Shown: piece by piece, positions 25,501 to 33,656 of the stretch
Layout of the letters: each line of letters opens with the position of its first letter
How positions within the stretch are numbered: the stretch's first letter is position 1
From: Chryseobacterium panacisoli
GTDB lineage: Bacteria; Bacteroidota; Bacteroidia; Flavobacteriales; Weeksellaceae
Assembly (NCBI RefSeq): GCF_008274625.1
Contig: NZ_VTRU01000001.1
Location: forward strand, 744,001-808,000
DNA: 64,000 nt
Direction of reading: 5' to 3'
Notes under the pieces: model-generated
Told to the model about the DNA's origin: nothing
Seen by the model: the letters and a program-made list of their open reading frames with translations, nothing else
The model's database searches: none
Program-made: the position numbers and the translations under genes

Positions 25501-25959
25501 TCACACTGAATCAAGGCTTACTCCTTCTGCAAGACTTTTCACGACCATCAGCCCTTTTGTAAAGCCCGTGTTCATGTGATCTTCCCATTGTTTTTCAACC
25601 TGAACTTCAGCATGAAGTTTTGTTTTCCCTCCAAAATCTATTAAAAAATATTTTTCAAAGCTTCCGTTCCATTCCATTACTTCCTTGCTCTGGGTATCTT
25701 CTACTCCATTTTTATCTACCATTCCCAGATGTTTAAAAACAATCTGATTGGGTTCTTCCAGGCTGTCTATGGTTGAAACCATTCCTTCTCCTTCAGCATT
25801 AAGAAAATAAGTCTTTCCGCCTATCTTCCAATCGGATTTCATGACAGATCCTGCACCGAAGAACCGGGTCCATTCGCTATATGTTTCAGGGTTCCAAAGA
25901 ATGTCCCATACTTTTTGTAGAGGAGCATCAATTACTGTTTCGTATGATAAGGTTTCCAT
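25501..25959 (-). CDS. SRPBCC (AHSA1-like) domain protein
   Basis: 152 residues forming one START/Bet v 1-like hydrophobic-cavity fold: YETVIDAPLQKVWDILWNPETYSEWTRFFG at the start, then IVFKHLG and the GFTKGLMVVKSLAEGVSL helix. It is a paralogue of the next gene upstream (26023-26451). Family members bind hydrophobic ligands or, in eukaryotes, activate Hsp90; the bacterial role is unknown. Confidence 0.82.
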   Translation of the reverse strand: METLSYETVIDAPLQKVWDILWNPETYSEWTRFFGAGSVMKSDWKIGGKTYFLNAEGEGMVSTIDSLEEPNQIVFKHLGMVDKNGVEDTQSKEVMEWNGSFEKYFLIDFGGKTKLHAEVQVEKQWEDHMNTGFTKGLMVVKSLAEGVSLDSV

Positions 25960-26022
25960 TTTTTATATTTTTTACAGTGATTGGGTTATGAATTACTTTA
26001 GGTGTATTCAAACCTGAAATGT

Positions 26023-26451
26023 TTAAAGCTGATTTTCTGAAAGATGTTTAACGATGGTCATCGCTTTTGGAAATTTCTCTTCAAAAAACTCTTTAAATTC
26101 TGCAGGAGTCTGAATTTCTGTTTTCAGCAGCGTTCCCTCTTCATTTTCTTCAAGAAAATAAGCTTCTGTTGCTTCTCCCCAGTCCTGAGGAACTTCAATA
26201 CCGTCATAAATTTCTCCCAGGTGCAAAAATCTTATTTCTTCGTTGGGAACAACTTTTTCTACCCTGCTGTACATTCCATTGTTTTTGGGGTCAAGAAATT
26301 TAACAATATTGTTCTCTTCGAGTGTTCCTTCATAAAAAGAACCGTCTGTAAATGCTGTTGTCCATTGCCTGTAGGTAATATCTCCCCAAAGGACACTCCA
26401 TACTTTTTCAGGTTCAGCATTGATTTCTATTTCATATGATAATCGTTCCAT
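26023..26451 (-). CDS. SRPBCC (AHSA1-like) domain protein, tandem paralogue
   Basis: 142 residues with the same order of elements as its neighbour: YEIEINAEPEKVWSVLWGDITYRQWTTAF, IRFLHLGE, and a closing helix FPKAMTIVKHLSENQL. The pair is probably an old tandem duplication. No signal peptide. Ligand unknown. Confidence 0.82.
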   Translation of the reverse strand: MERLSYEIEINAEPEKVWSVLWGDITYRQWTTAFTDGSFYEGTLEENNIVKFLDPKNNGMYSRVEKVVPNEEIRFLHLGEIYDGIEVPQDWGEATEAYFLEENEEGTLLKTEIQTPAEFKEFFEEKFPKAMTIVKHLSENQL

Positions 26452-26573
26452 TTTATTTTAGTTATTTGGTTGTAGATAATAGGTTGCAGGTGATTGGATT
26501 GGAGTTTGAGGGTTTGAAAGTTTTAGAGTAAGAGTGTATTAAACTACAATTTCTAACTTCCTAACTTCTCATT

Positions 26574-27407
26574 CTATCCTCCGACAAAATCACCTCCATT
26601 GATGTGAATGATTTCTCCTGTAATATAACTTGCATCTTTAGACGCGAGAAAAACATAAGCAGGAGCTACTTCCGACGGTTGCCCCGCACGTTTCAGCGGA
26701 GTATCTTTTCCAAATGTGGAAAGATTATTAAAAGCTTCTTTCACCAGCGGAGTCCATATAGGCCCGGGAGCAATGCCATTCACCAGAATTCCTTTTTCGG
26801 CAAGATTATCCGCCAGTGAGCGGATAAAAGACAAAACAGCTCCTTTTGTAGCGGCATAATCAAGTAAATGATTGCTTCCTCGGTATGCTGTGACAGAGGT
26901 CGTGCAGATGATTCTTCCTCCCTTTCCAATCATTGGAAGAAAATTTCTGGTGAAAGAAATCATAGACATGATATTGGTATCAAATGTTTTCTGAATCTGC
27001 TCATCAGAGATTTTTTCCAGACTGCTTTTAGAGGTATGAATCCCTGCATTATTCACAAGAATATCAAGTTTCTTCCACTCTTTTTTAATCTTGTCTGCAC
27101 ATTGGGTTCTGAATGCTTTCCGGGTTAGATTGCCTTTGATGAGAATACATTCCTGTCCTTCTTTTTCAACCAGTTTTTGAGTTTCTTTAGCATCAGCGTC
27201 ACTTTCTTTATAAATAATAGCAATGTCCGCCCCTTCTCTGGCAAAATGAACGGCTACAGCCTGTCCTATACCACTGTCTCCTCCGGAAATAACTGCTTTT
27301 TTACCCTTCAGCTTCCGGCTTCCCTGATAATCGTTCCGGATAATTTCCGGAAACAGCCCTTCTTTAGGGACTTTTGACTTAGATTGTGATTTGTTCTGTG
27401 TTTTCAT
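26574..27407 (-). CDS. SDR family oxidoreductase (YghA-like)
   Basis: Starts at ATG 27407 (a TTG two codons earlier is less likely), 277 residues. A polar N-terminal extension of about 35 residues (KSQSKSKVPKEGLFPE) precedes the Rossmann domain, as in YghA/GsiB-type dehydrogenases. Motifs: GGDSGIG, NNAG, catalytic TTSVTAYRG and YAATK, then IAPGPIWTPL. NAD(P)-dependent; substrate unknown, relatives reduce aldehydes or sugars and are often stress-induced. Confidence 0.88.
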   Translation of the reverse strand: MKTQNKSQSKSKVPKEGLFPEIIRNDYQGSRKLKGKKAVISGGDSGIGQAVAVHFAREGADIAIIYKESDADAKETQKLVEKEGQECILIKGNLTRKAFRTQCADKIKKEWKKLDILVNNAGIHTSKSSLEKISDEQIQKTFDTNIMSMISFTRNFLPMIGKGGRIICTTSVTAYRGSNHLLDYAATKGAVLSFIRSLADNLAEKGILVNGIAPGPIWTPLVKEAFNNLSTFGKDTPLKRAGQPSEVAPAYVFLASKDASYITGEIIHINGGDFVGG

Positions 27408-27454
27408 ATGCAAATCTTTTCTCTAAATCACATCAAACAATACGCCGAAATAGA

Positions 27455-28321
27455 TTAAGAATGATAAGCATCCTCCAAATCCTGGATGATAATTTTCTGC
27501 ATTTTCATCATAGCCTGAACTACTTTATAGGCTTTTTCCTGATTGGAATCGTTCATTAACTGAATGAGTCTTTTAGGCACAATCTGCCAGCTCAATCCAT
27601 ATTTATCTTTCAGCCAGCCGCACATACTTTCTCTGCCGCCATCAGCTGTCAGCGTGTTCCAGTAGTTATCAGTCTGCTGCTGATCGTCCGTCATTACTAC
27701 CAATGATATTCCTTCATTGAAATCAAACTGGTGATCGTAAGAATTATCCATACAGAATAAGCTGTAATTGTCTATTGTAAAATGGGCATGCTGAACATTT
27801 TCTGCCGGTTCCGGGATATCGTGCCCTTCACTTCCTGCTCCATAGGTCAATATGTTTCCTATGTTTGAGTTGGGAAATGTTTTGGTATAAAGTTCCATAG
27901 CTTCTTTTGCCTTTCCATTGTTCTGATGGATGAACATTAAGGTAGGAATTATTTTCTGCTCACTTGCTTTTTCACCCAAAAACAACTGCCATGTTACTCC
28001 ATATTTATCCTGAACCCATCCGTATTTTGGGCTCCATGAGTAAGATCCCAGCTCCATCAAGGCCATTCCGCCCTCCAGCAGCTGATCCCAGTATTTTTGT
28101 ACTTCATCTTCTGTCTCACAAATTACCATGAAAGATATGGAAGGATTTTTTTTGAATTGCGGACCTCCGTTCAGAAGCATCAATCTTTGTCCAAACAAAT
28201 CAATATTCATCACTACAGGGGTATCTGCCGTGATCTCGCCCCCAAAAACTTTACAATAAAACTCGGCAGACTGCTTGGCATCTCCGTCATACCAGAGACA
28301 TGGGAAAATATCGTTATTCAT
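27455..28321 (-). CDS. PhnB-like VOC protein with two glyoxalase-fold domains
   Basis: 288 residues made of two similar halves. Half 1 (about 1-135): FPCLWYDGDAKQSAEFYCKVFGGE ... WSPKYGWVQDKYGVTWQLFLG. Half 2 (about 145-270): IPTLMFIHQNNGKAKEAMELYTKTFPNSN ... CGWLKDKYGLSWQIVPK. This is the '3-demethylubiquinone-9 3-methyltransferase' (PhnB-like) VOC family. Enzymatic activity is uncertain. Confidence 0.86.
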   Translation of the reverse strand: MNNDIFPCLWYDGDAKQSAEFYCKVFGGEITADTPVVMNIDLFGQRLMLLNGGPQFKKNPSISFMVICETEDEVQKYWDQLLEGGMALMELGSYSWSPKYGWVQDKYGVTWQLFLGEKASEQKIIPTLMFIHQNNGKAKEAMELYTKTFPNSNIGNILTYGAGSEGHDIPEPAENVQHAHFTIDNYSLFCMDNSYDHQFDFNEGISLVVMTDDQQQTDNYWNTLTADGGRESMCGWLKDKYGLSWQIVPKRLIQLMNDSNQEKAYKVVQAMMKMQKIIIQDLEDAYHS

Positions 28322-28488
28322 AATTTTATATTTAAATGGATTGATTTTATATTATTTTACTTTTTTCATAGGGATAGTGTTTTCATCTGCTGATTAATTT
28401 ACAGCAAAAGAAATCTAATGTCTTTGCATTTAAAGAGTTTGTTTCACTTTATCTGCAATGACACTGTAAAAATGTCTAGTTATACTTT

Positions 28489-28746
28489 CTATGCTTCTTT
28501 AAAGCATACCTGATTTTCTTGCATATAATTCTTCAGTTTTACCATCGTATTTTTCCCGAAACCATGAAGCTGCATAATTTCTTTCTCGGAATAATCTGAA
28601 AGTTTTTCCAAAGAATTTATTTTTTCTTTTTCTAAGGCTCTTCTTGCAGGTATTGCAATAACCCCATGAAGAAATTCTTCTTTAGGGTCATAATTAAAAG
28701 CATAAATGGAATTTAAACTCTTGGACATGATAACTAAATTGATCAT
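28489..28746 (-). CDS. Small helix-hairpin-helix / RNAP alpha-CTD-like protein
   Basis: 85 residues (79 if the ATG at 28728 is used). The C-terminal part ARRALEKEKINSLEKLSDYSEKEIMQLHGFGKNTMVKLKNYM matches the alpha-CTD fold, where LHGFGKNTM corresponds to the hairpin loop that binds DNA. Freestanding copies of this fold are found in Bacteroidota; target unknown. It starts 17 bp before the stop of the SRPBCC gene upstream. Confidence 0.7.
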   Translation of the reverse strand: MINLVIMSKSLNSIYAFNYDPKEEFLHGVIAIPARRALEKEKINSLEKLSDYSEKEIMQLHGFGKNTMVKLKNYMQENQVCFKEA

Positions 28747-28763
28747 GGCTACAAAAAATATTG

Positions 28764-29177
28764 TTAATGATTCTCAACATACTTATGGAAATTATTAAGA
28801 ATAGCATACCAGCCATCTCGCTGCATTTCCACAGAATTTTGTTTTTCCGGATCGAAAATTTCTATAACTTTCGTTGTGTTTTCATCTATCTTATCGAAAA
28901 CAACTTCTACTTTCCGTCCGTCCTCCATATGATATTTGATTACCTCATGAGGAATAATTTCATCATAAACGCCTTCAAAATCAAATCCGAAACTTTTGTC
29001 TCTAGCTTCCATTCTGTTTTTGAATTTGCCTCCTACCTTCAGGTCATTTTCAGAACTAGGGCACTGCCAGCTTTCGTGAGCAAAATTCCATTTTGTGATA
29101 TGTTTTGGCTCATTGAAATAATTCCAGACTTTTTCAATGGGTGCTAAAATTGTAATGTCTATTTTAATTGGATCCAT
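28764..29177 (-). CDS. SRPBCC domain protein
   Basis: 137 residues, a third member of the fold in this region: IDITILAPIEKVWNYFNEPKHITKWNFAHESWQCP, then FKNRMEARDKSFGFDFEGVYDEI and a closing helix MQRDGWYAILNNFHKYVE. It resembles AHSA1/YndB-type proteins. Cytoplasmic. Confidence 0.84.
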   Translation of the reverse strand: MDPIKIDITILAPIEKVWNYFNEPKHITKWNFAHESWQCPSSENDLKVGGKFKNRMEARDKSFGFDFEGVYDEIIPHEVIKYHMEDGRKVEVVFDKIDENTTKVIEIFDPEKQNSVEMQRDGWYAILNNFHKYVENH

Positions 29178-29202
29178 AGTTCTAATTTTTTATAGTTTGA
29201 AT

Positions 29203-29234
29203 AAAAGAGCTGCCCAAAGATGGGCACCTCTTTT
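29203..29234 (-). terminator. Terminator of the VOC gene at 29256
   Basis: AAAAGAG-C-TGCCCA pairs with TGGGCA-C-CTCTTTT around a 4-nt loop, followed on the minus strand by T-rich DNA. Confidence 0.7.
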
Positions 29235-29255
29235 TATAATTAGTTAAATATAGGA

Positions 29256-29687
29256 TTATTTTGCGTATTCATCATTATAGTTCACCATCCAATGAACACC
29301 ATATTTATCCTGAAAGCATCCGAAATAGTCTCCCCAAAACTGATCTTCAATCGGCATTTCTACATTTCCGCCATCAGAAAGTTCTTTAAAGATTCTGTCG
29401 GCTTCATTTCTGGAATCCGGAAAAACAGAAACATAATTATTATTTCCTACGGTAAGAGTCTGCCCAAAACCGGGTACAATATCTGATGCCATTAAAAGGT
29501 CACCTCCAATAGGCAAAGCAATGTGCATTACCCTGTTTTTTTCTTCTTCTGAAAGGTTTTCTGTACCGGGAGCATTTCCCATTTTATGAATTCCTCCGAC
29601 GAATTCACCCCCGAAAACAGTTTTGTAAAAATTGAAAGCTTCTTCAGCTGTTCCATCAAAATTCAGATACGGATTTAATTTAGCCAT
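29256..29687 (-). CDS. PhnB-like VOC family protein
   Basis: 143 residues: single VOC unit (LNPYLNFDGTAEEAFNFYKTVFGGEFVGG ... EDQFWGDYFGCFQDKYGVHWMVNY). It is related to each half of the double-domain protein at 27455. The residues FWGDYFG are the family signature. Probable homodimer; ligand unknown. Confidence 0.85.
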   Translation of the reverse strand: MAKLNPYLNFDGTAEEAFNFYKTVFGGEFVGGIHKMGNAPGTENLSEEEKNRVMHIALPIGGDLLMASDIVPGFGQTLTVGNNNYVSVFPDSRNEADRIFKELSDGGNVEMPIEDQFWGDYFGCFQDKYGVHWMVNYNDEYAK

Positions 29688-29834
29688 GATTTTTAATTTT
29701 AAAGTTATTATTATAAAATATAAGGTTCTATTGTTGATCCATTAAGGAATAATTAATTGAGTGAATAGTAAATACAGCTTCGTTTTTAAATCATTATAAT
29801 TCACTTGGCTCCACTTCCTATTTTTTCAAAATTC

Positions 29835-30611
29835 TTAATGGTTTATAAATTTTTCTACTTCTCTTACGGTAAAGTCTATTAAGTTTACATCAATACTTCC
29901 ATCAAAGTCAGGCATCATATAAACACCATGAGTTGCGGGAAGTATCATTAACCGGGAGCCTTTTACCAGACGCCACATCGCTGCAGCATGCTCCGGTTTC
30001 ATCACATCCTGATCACCGCTGATGAATAATGTAGGTGATTGTATGGAAGTCAGCACCTCATCATCCCAGTCTTTAAACGTCTGCATCCTTTTGCAGTCTT
30101 TCTCAAAAAGGTTTTCCAGTTTTGAAAAATCAGGATTGAGATTTAAAAAATTAATTTTGAAAGGTTCGGGCATCGATTCAAAAGTTGCTTCCTGCATTCC
30201 TTCAAAAAAGCCGTCTATCATTCCGCTTCTTTTATAAAATGCTGAGGCTACGACCAGTTTTTCTACAATTCCGGGATGGCGGTGGCCAATCTGCATTACA
30301 GTACTTCCTCCGTTACTGAATCCCCAGAAGGAAGCTTTTCCAATGTTGAGTTCTGCTAAAAGTCCGGCAACATCATCGGCGTCCTGTTCAAAAGTTTCAG
30401 GAATATCTCGGTGCTCGCTGCGCCCGTGATTTTGCAGATCGATTCCTATGAGCTGAAACTTATCTCCCAGCCTGGCAATCACCTCTTTAAAATCATACAG
30501 AATGGAAGATCCTCCGCCATGAATCAAAACCAGAGGTTTTCCGGATCCATAGATCTCGTAATACAATTGGATTCCGTTGACTTTTTTATAGCCTTTTTCT
30601 ACCGGATTCAT
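29835..30611 (-). CDS. Alpha/beta hydrolase
   Basis: 258 residues. Oxyanion-hole HGGG (31-34), nucleophile Ser99 in WGFSNGGS, Asp in ISGDQDVM and His in ATHGVYMMP complete a catalytic triad. The length and order fit the Abhydrolase_1 family (esterase or haloperoxidase type). It starts 2 bp before the DinB gene's stop, so the two are translated together. Confidence 0.88.
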   Translation of the reverse strand: MNPVEKGYKKVNGIQLYYEIYGSGKPLVLIHGGGSSILYDFKEVIARLGDKFQLIGIDLQNHGRSEHRDIPETFEQDADDVAGLLAELNIGKASFWGFSNGGSTVMQIGHRHPGIVEKLVVASAFYKRSGMIDGFFEGMQEATFESMPEPFKINFLNLNPDFSKLENLFEKDCKRMQTFKDWDDEVLTSIQSPTLFISGDQDVMKPEHAAAMWRLVKGSRLMILPATHGVYMMPDFDGSIDVNLIDFTVREVEKFINH

Positions 30612-30613
30612 GA

Positions 30614-31138
30614 TTAGTACTTAAGATTTTCGTCTACATCATACTTCATTCCGGGATAGTCCAGAATTCTTCGCATCAGGCCTATCTGCCCGCAGAGATA
30701 ATCTTCACGGCCGATACACATTCCGACAAAATTGAGTTTTGTTTCTTTAATGAAAGGGATATTCATTCCTATTTCAAATATCTCATCCAGTTCTTCATCA
30801 GTTACTTCATGAAGTTTTTGGTATACTTTAGCAGAAATTTTATGAAAGTTTTCTTTTAATTCAGCTAAAGTTGGATATTTAAAGCTTTCATCCAGTGCTT
30901 TTCCCTGGAAGAACAAGTCACTGTAAGGGTCTTCTTCCTGTATTCCAAGCACCCAGCCTAAGCCATAGCGTATGTTGACAAAGTTTCCTGCCATCCATAC
31001 GATATGGTTGGTTTTATTTTCAATTCTTTTCAATGCATCTTCTTCCGAAATGCCATCCAAAACATTCATAAAGCTCTGGGAGTGCATTCTGTAAGCCGGA
31101 ATAACGAGTTCCATTTTTTTTGATTTTGGTGTGTCCAT
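30614..31138 (-). CDS. DinB family protein
   Basis: 174 residues predicted as a four-helix bundle; HIVWMAGNFVNIRYGLGWVLG and CIGREDYLCGQIGLMRRIL carry the likely His/Asp metal positions of DinB/bacillithiol-transferase-like proteins. Activity unknown. Operon with the alpha/beta hydrolase downstream. Confidence 0.76.
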   Translation of the reverse strand: MDTPKSKKMELVIPAYRMHSQSFMNVLDGISEEDALKRIENKTNHIVWMAGNFVNIRYGLGWVLGIQEEDPYSDLFFQGKALDESFKYPTLAELKENFHKISAKVYQKLHEVTDEELDEIFEIGMNIPFIKETKLNFVGMCIGREDYLCGQIGLMRRILDYPGMKYDVDENLKY

Positions 31139-31180
31139 TTTAATTAGAGATTAGAAGTTAGAAATTAGAGGTTAGAAAGT

Positions 31181-31325
31181 TGGAGAAACGCAAAGGCGCA
31201 GGATATTTACAAGCTGTACGTTTTTAAAGCGCAGAGATTTTATCTCCGATAAAATTGCACTCTTCTAAAAATAGCATGGAAAAATTTGACAGTTCATTTG
31301 TCATTCCGAGCGAAGCAAGGAATCT
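31181..31325. repeat. Composite dispersed repeat (copy 2)
   Basis: GGAGAAACGCAAAGGCGC ... GCGCAGAG, then ATTTTATC-TCC-GATAAAAT hairpin, then TTTGTCATTCCGAGCGAAGC near 31298. The right arm reaches the last codons of the DinB gene at 31324. Copy 1 is at 20757-20912. Confidence 0.75.
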
Positions 31326-31785
31326 ATTTTATGGCGCCAGGTTTTCCTAAAATTCTGCGGAGATAACCTAATTGCCCGCTGTGGTAAATTTCATGAAGGC
31401 TTAGGGTTGATATATCTTTAATCATTTCGGGCTTAAAACTTTCAATCGTATTGAGTTTTGCTTCCAATTTGTCCTGGGATTGTTTCAAATAGGATTTTAA
31501 ATCTTCAAAGTTGATCAATTTATCTTTGTGATCTAAAGCAATTTCCCCTCTGTTGTAAAATGAAAATTTATCACTGTCCCAAACAGATTCTTCATCAAGA
31601 ATATTCAATAAAGGATTTCTGATGTGGATCAGATGTCCCAGAATCCAGTTCATACAGTTGGCTTCACCATTAGGAAAAATCATAGATTCTTCATGAGTAA
31701 TACCGTCGATATTCATAGTAATTACATAATATGTGCTGACGACCTGATTTTTTATGATTTCTATATCATTTGATTGTGTCTCCAT
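31324..31785 (-). CDS. DinB family protein
   Basis: 153 residues, helical. WILGHLIHIRNPLLNILDEE and LSLHEIYHSGQLGYLRRILG contain the three His positions expected for a DinB metal site (GHLIH and EIYHSGQ). It starts 18 bp before the stop of the VOC gene 31804-32214, so both probably use the promoter at 32243-32287. Its stop lies within a dispersed repeat. Confidence 0.82.
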   Translation of the reverse strand: METQSNDIEIIKNQVVSTYYVITMNIDGITHEESMIFPNGEANCMNWILGHLIHIRNPLLNILDEESVWDSDKFSFYNRGEIALDHKDKLINFEDLKSYLKQSQDKLEAKLNTIESFKPEMIKDISTLSLHEIYHSGQLGYLRRILGKPGAIK

Positions 31786-31803
31786 GTGGTTGGTATTTAA
31801 AAA

Positions 31804-32214
31804 TTATTCTGTAGGAATCTGAGAGGCATCTCCATGCATCACTTCCCACTGATGGCCATTGATATCTGCAAAACTGCTTTGATACATCCATCCGTAATCC
31901 ACAGGTTCATTATATTTTGAACCTCCGTTCTCGATAGCTGTTTTTACCATCTTATCTACCTCATCACGGCTGTTGACACCAATGGCCAAAAGCACCTGTG
32001 TTGTATCTCCTTTAGCAAAAGGTCTGTTGGTAAAGGTTTGAAAAAAATCTTCTTTGAGAAACATTGTGTAAATATGATTTTCCTTCATTACCACACATAT
32101 TGCCTGATCGTTTGAAAACTGTTCATTGATAGAAAAGCCAAGATCTGTCCAGAATTCTCTGGTTTTTTGTACGTCTTTTACGGGTAAATTGACGTAGATA
32201 TCGTTGATGTGCAT
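31804..32214 (-). CDS. VOC family protein (tandem paralogue A)
   Basis: 136 residues: INDIYVNLPVKDVQKTREFW ... DYGWMYQSSFADINGHQWEVMH. About two thirds of positions agree with the next gene upstream (32312-32719). The Glu of WEVMH and the Gln/Asn residues of VOC dioxygenase/glyoxalase sites are not all kept, so it may be a binding protein. Its promoter holds a palindrome shared with paralogue B. Confidence 0.86.
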   Translation of the reverse strand: MHINDIYVNLPVKDVQKTREFWTDLGFSINEQFSNDQAICVVMKENHIYTMFLKEDFFQTFTNRPFAKGDTTQVLLAIGVNSRDEVDKMVKTAIENGGSKYNEPVDYGWMYQSSFADINGHQWEVMHGDASQIPTE

Positions 32215-32242
32215 TTTGTAAATTTTAGTGGTGATTGTTATC

Positions 32243-32287
32243 CAAAATTACCAAGGTAGGGTAAGAATGTGCTTGCCATAGGACAAG
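32243..32287 (-). promoter_or_regulatory. Promoter with Crp/Fnr-type palindrome for the VOC-DinB operon
   Basis: Minus-strand -7 box TAATTTTG (32250-32243). Palindrome CTTGCCATAGGACAAG at 32272-32287, centred 40.5 bp upstream of the inferred +1 (32239). Confidence 0.65.
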
Positions 32288-32311
32288 ATTTAATCTTTAT
32301 TTGGATTTAAA

Positions 32312-32719
32312 TTATTCTGCCGGCATTTGAGATAGATCAGCAAAAGTAATGTTCCAGCCGTGACCGTCAAGATCCCAGAAAGAATTCTGATACATCCAAC
32401 CGTAATCCTGAGGTTCTTCATGCTGCCGCGCTCCATTTTCTACAGCGGTATTCACTACTTTATCTACTTCTTCACGGCTGTTCAGCCCTACTGCTACAAG
32501 AACCTGGCTGGTATTTTCTTTAGCTACAGGCTTATTGGTGAAGGTCATAAAATAATCTTCCTGCAGAAACATGACATAAATAGTATCATTCAAAACAACG
32601 CATGTTGCTTTATCATCAGAGAATTGTTCATTAATCGAAAAACCTACCTTGGTCCAGAATTCTTTTGTTTTCTGCACATCTTTTACCGGAAGGTTCACAT
32701 AAATTTGATTGACTTTCAT
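32312..32719 (-). CDS. VOC family protein (tandem paralogue B)
   Basis: Starts at ATG 32719 (the longer in-frame reading would run through the promoter). 135 residues: VNQIYVNLPVKDVQKTKEFWTKVGF ... DYGWMYQNSFWDLDGHGWNI. The gene and about 80 bp of upstream DNA are duplicated in paralogue A. It lies directly downstream of a Crp/Fnr gene. Confidence 0.86.
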   Translation of the reverse strand: MKVNQIYVNLPVKDVQKTKEFWTKVGFSINEQFSDDKATCVVLNDTIYVMFLQEDYFMTFTNKPVAKENTSQVLVAVGLNSREEVDKVVNTAVENGARQHEEPQDYGWMYQNSFWDLDGHGWNITFADLSQMPAE

Positions 32720-32749
32720 TTTTTGTAATTTTAGTGTTAATTTGTTATC

Positions 32750-32794
32750 CAAAATTACCAAGGTGCAATGAAAATCAACTTGTCATAGGGCAAG
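32750..32794 (-). promoter_or_regulatory. Promoter with Crp/Fnr-type palindrome for VOC paralogue B
   Basis: Minus-strand -7 box TAATTTTG (32757-32750). Palindrome CTTGTCATAGGGCAAG at 32779-32794, centred 40.5 bp upstream of the inferred +1 (32746), the same geometry as at 32243-32287. Confidence 0.65.
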
Positions 32795-32796
32795 AT

Positions 32797-33387
32797 TTAA
32801 TTTTTCTTAGGATGGGAAACTATTTCTTTTCGAATACGGCTTAAAGAAGTGTCTGTAACGCCCAGATAGGAAGCAATCTGCTTCAATGGTGCAAATTGTA
32901 TGACTTTAGATTTTTGTTCCAGGAGATTAAGGTATCTTCTGGTTGCTGAAAGGGTAAACATTTCTACAGAGCGTTGTTTGTAGGCAAAAAGCTCCTGAGA
33001 CATCCATGATCTTCCCCATTCTCTGAGGTTTGGAATTTTATGGAATAATTCCTGAAAAGTATCATAATCCAGTCTCCAGCATTCACAGTCTGTAATACAA
33101 ACGATATTTTCCTGAGACGGAACTCGCTGAAACATTGACAAAACCTCAATAATCACCTCATTCTCTACGAAAAAATGAGTGGTTACTTCATTTCCGTTGA
33201 AATCATTAACATAGGAACGCGCCAATCCGCTTTCAAGAATATAATATTCGTTGGCTGTTTTTCCTTCTTCAAGAATGAAATCACCTTTCTGGAAAGATGT
33301 TTTTTCATGAGCCTGAAATATTTCTGCAAGCTCTTCAGGGAAAAAGAAGGGAAAATCATAGCAGATTTCTAAAGCTTTATTGGTCAT
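32797..33387 (-). CDS. Crp/Fnr family transcriptional regulator
   Basis: ATG 33387 gives 196 residues; an upstream in-frame ATG (33450) would add 21 residues outside the domain. The cNMP-binding-like barrel (QKGDFILEEGKTANEYYILESG) is followed by a short C-terminal HTH (LKQIASYLGVTDTSLSRIRKE). The recognition helix lacks the RE pair of CRP, matching a different half-site. Palindromes in front of the two VOC genes at 31804 and 32312 are the likely targets. Confidence 0.88.
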   Translation of the reverse strand: MTNKALEICYDFPFFFPEELAEIFQAHEKTSFQKGDFILEEGKTANEYYILESGLARSYVNDFNGNEVTTHFFVENEVIIEVLSMFQRVPSQENIVCITDCECWRLDYDTFQELFHKIPNLREWGRSWMSQELFAYKQRSVEMFTLSATRRYLNLLEQKSKVIQFAPLKQIASYLGVTDTSLSRIRKEIVSHPKKN

Positions 33388-33555
33388 TGGTGTCAATTTT
33401 TTTAAGACTTTAAAAATAAAATTTTTAATTGAATTAAGAGCAAAAAACATTAAACAAAGAACCCATCACCTTTATAAAAAGACACATACTGCATTGAAAT
33501 CAAAGAGATTTACATGCTGATAATTTTTTAAACAACTATTCAAAACATACTATTT

Positions 33556-33612
33556 TACCACCCCGTCAAAAATTCTTTTGAAGTTTCGCCACCCCTCCAA
33601 AAGATGGGAATG
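33556..33612. repeat. CACCCCGTC dispersed repeat (copy 1)
   Basis: ACCACCCCGTCAAAAATTC ... CGCCACCCCTCCAAAAGATGG. A second copy at 48841-48895 and a decayed one at 42377-42420. No gene in 33388-33656. Confidence 0.7.
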
Positions 33613-33656
33613 ATTATTGGTCGGTTACAGAGGTAAACGTTTAAAAGGAAAAATTT

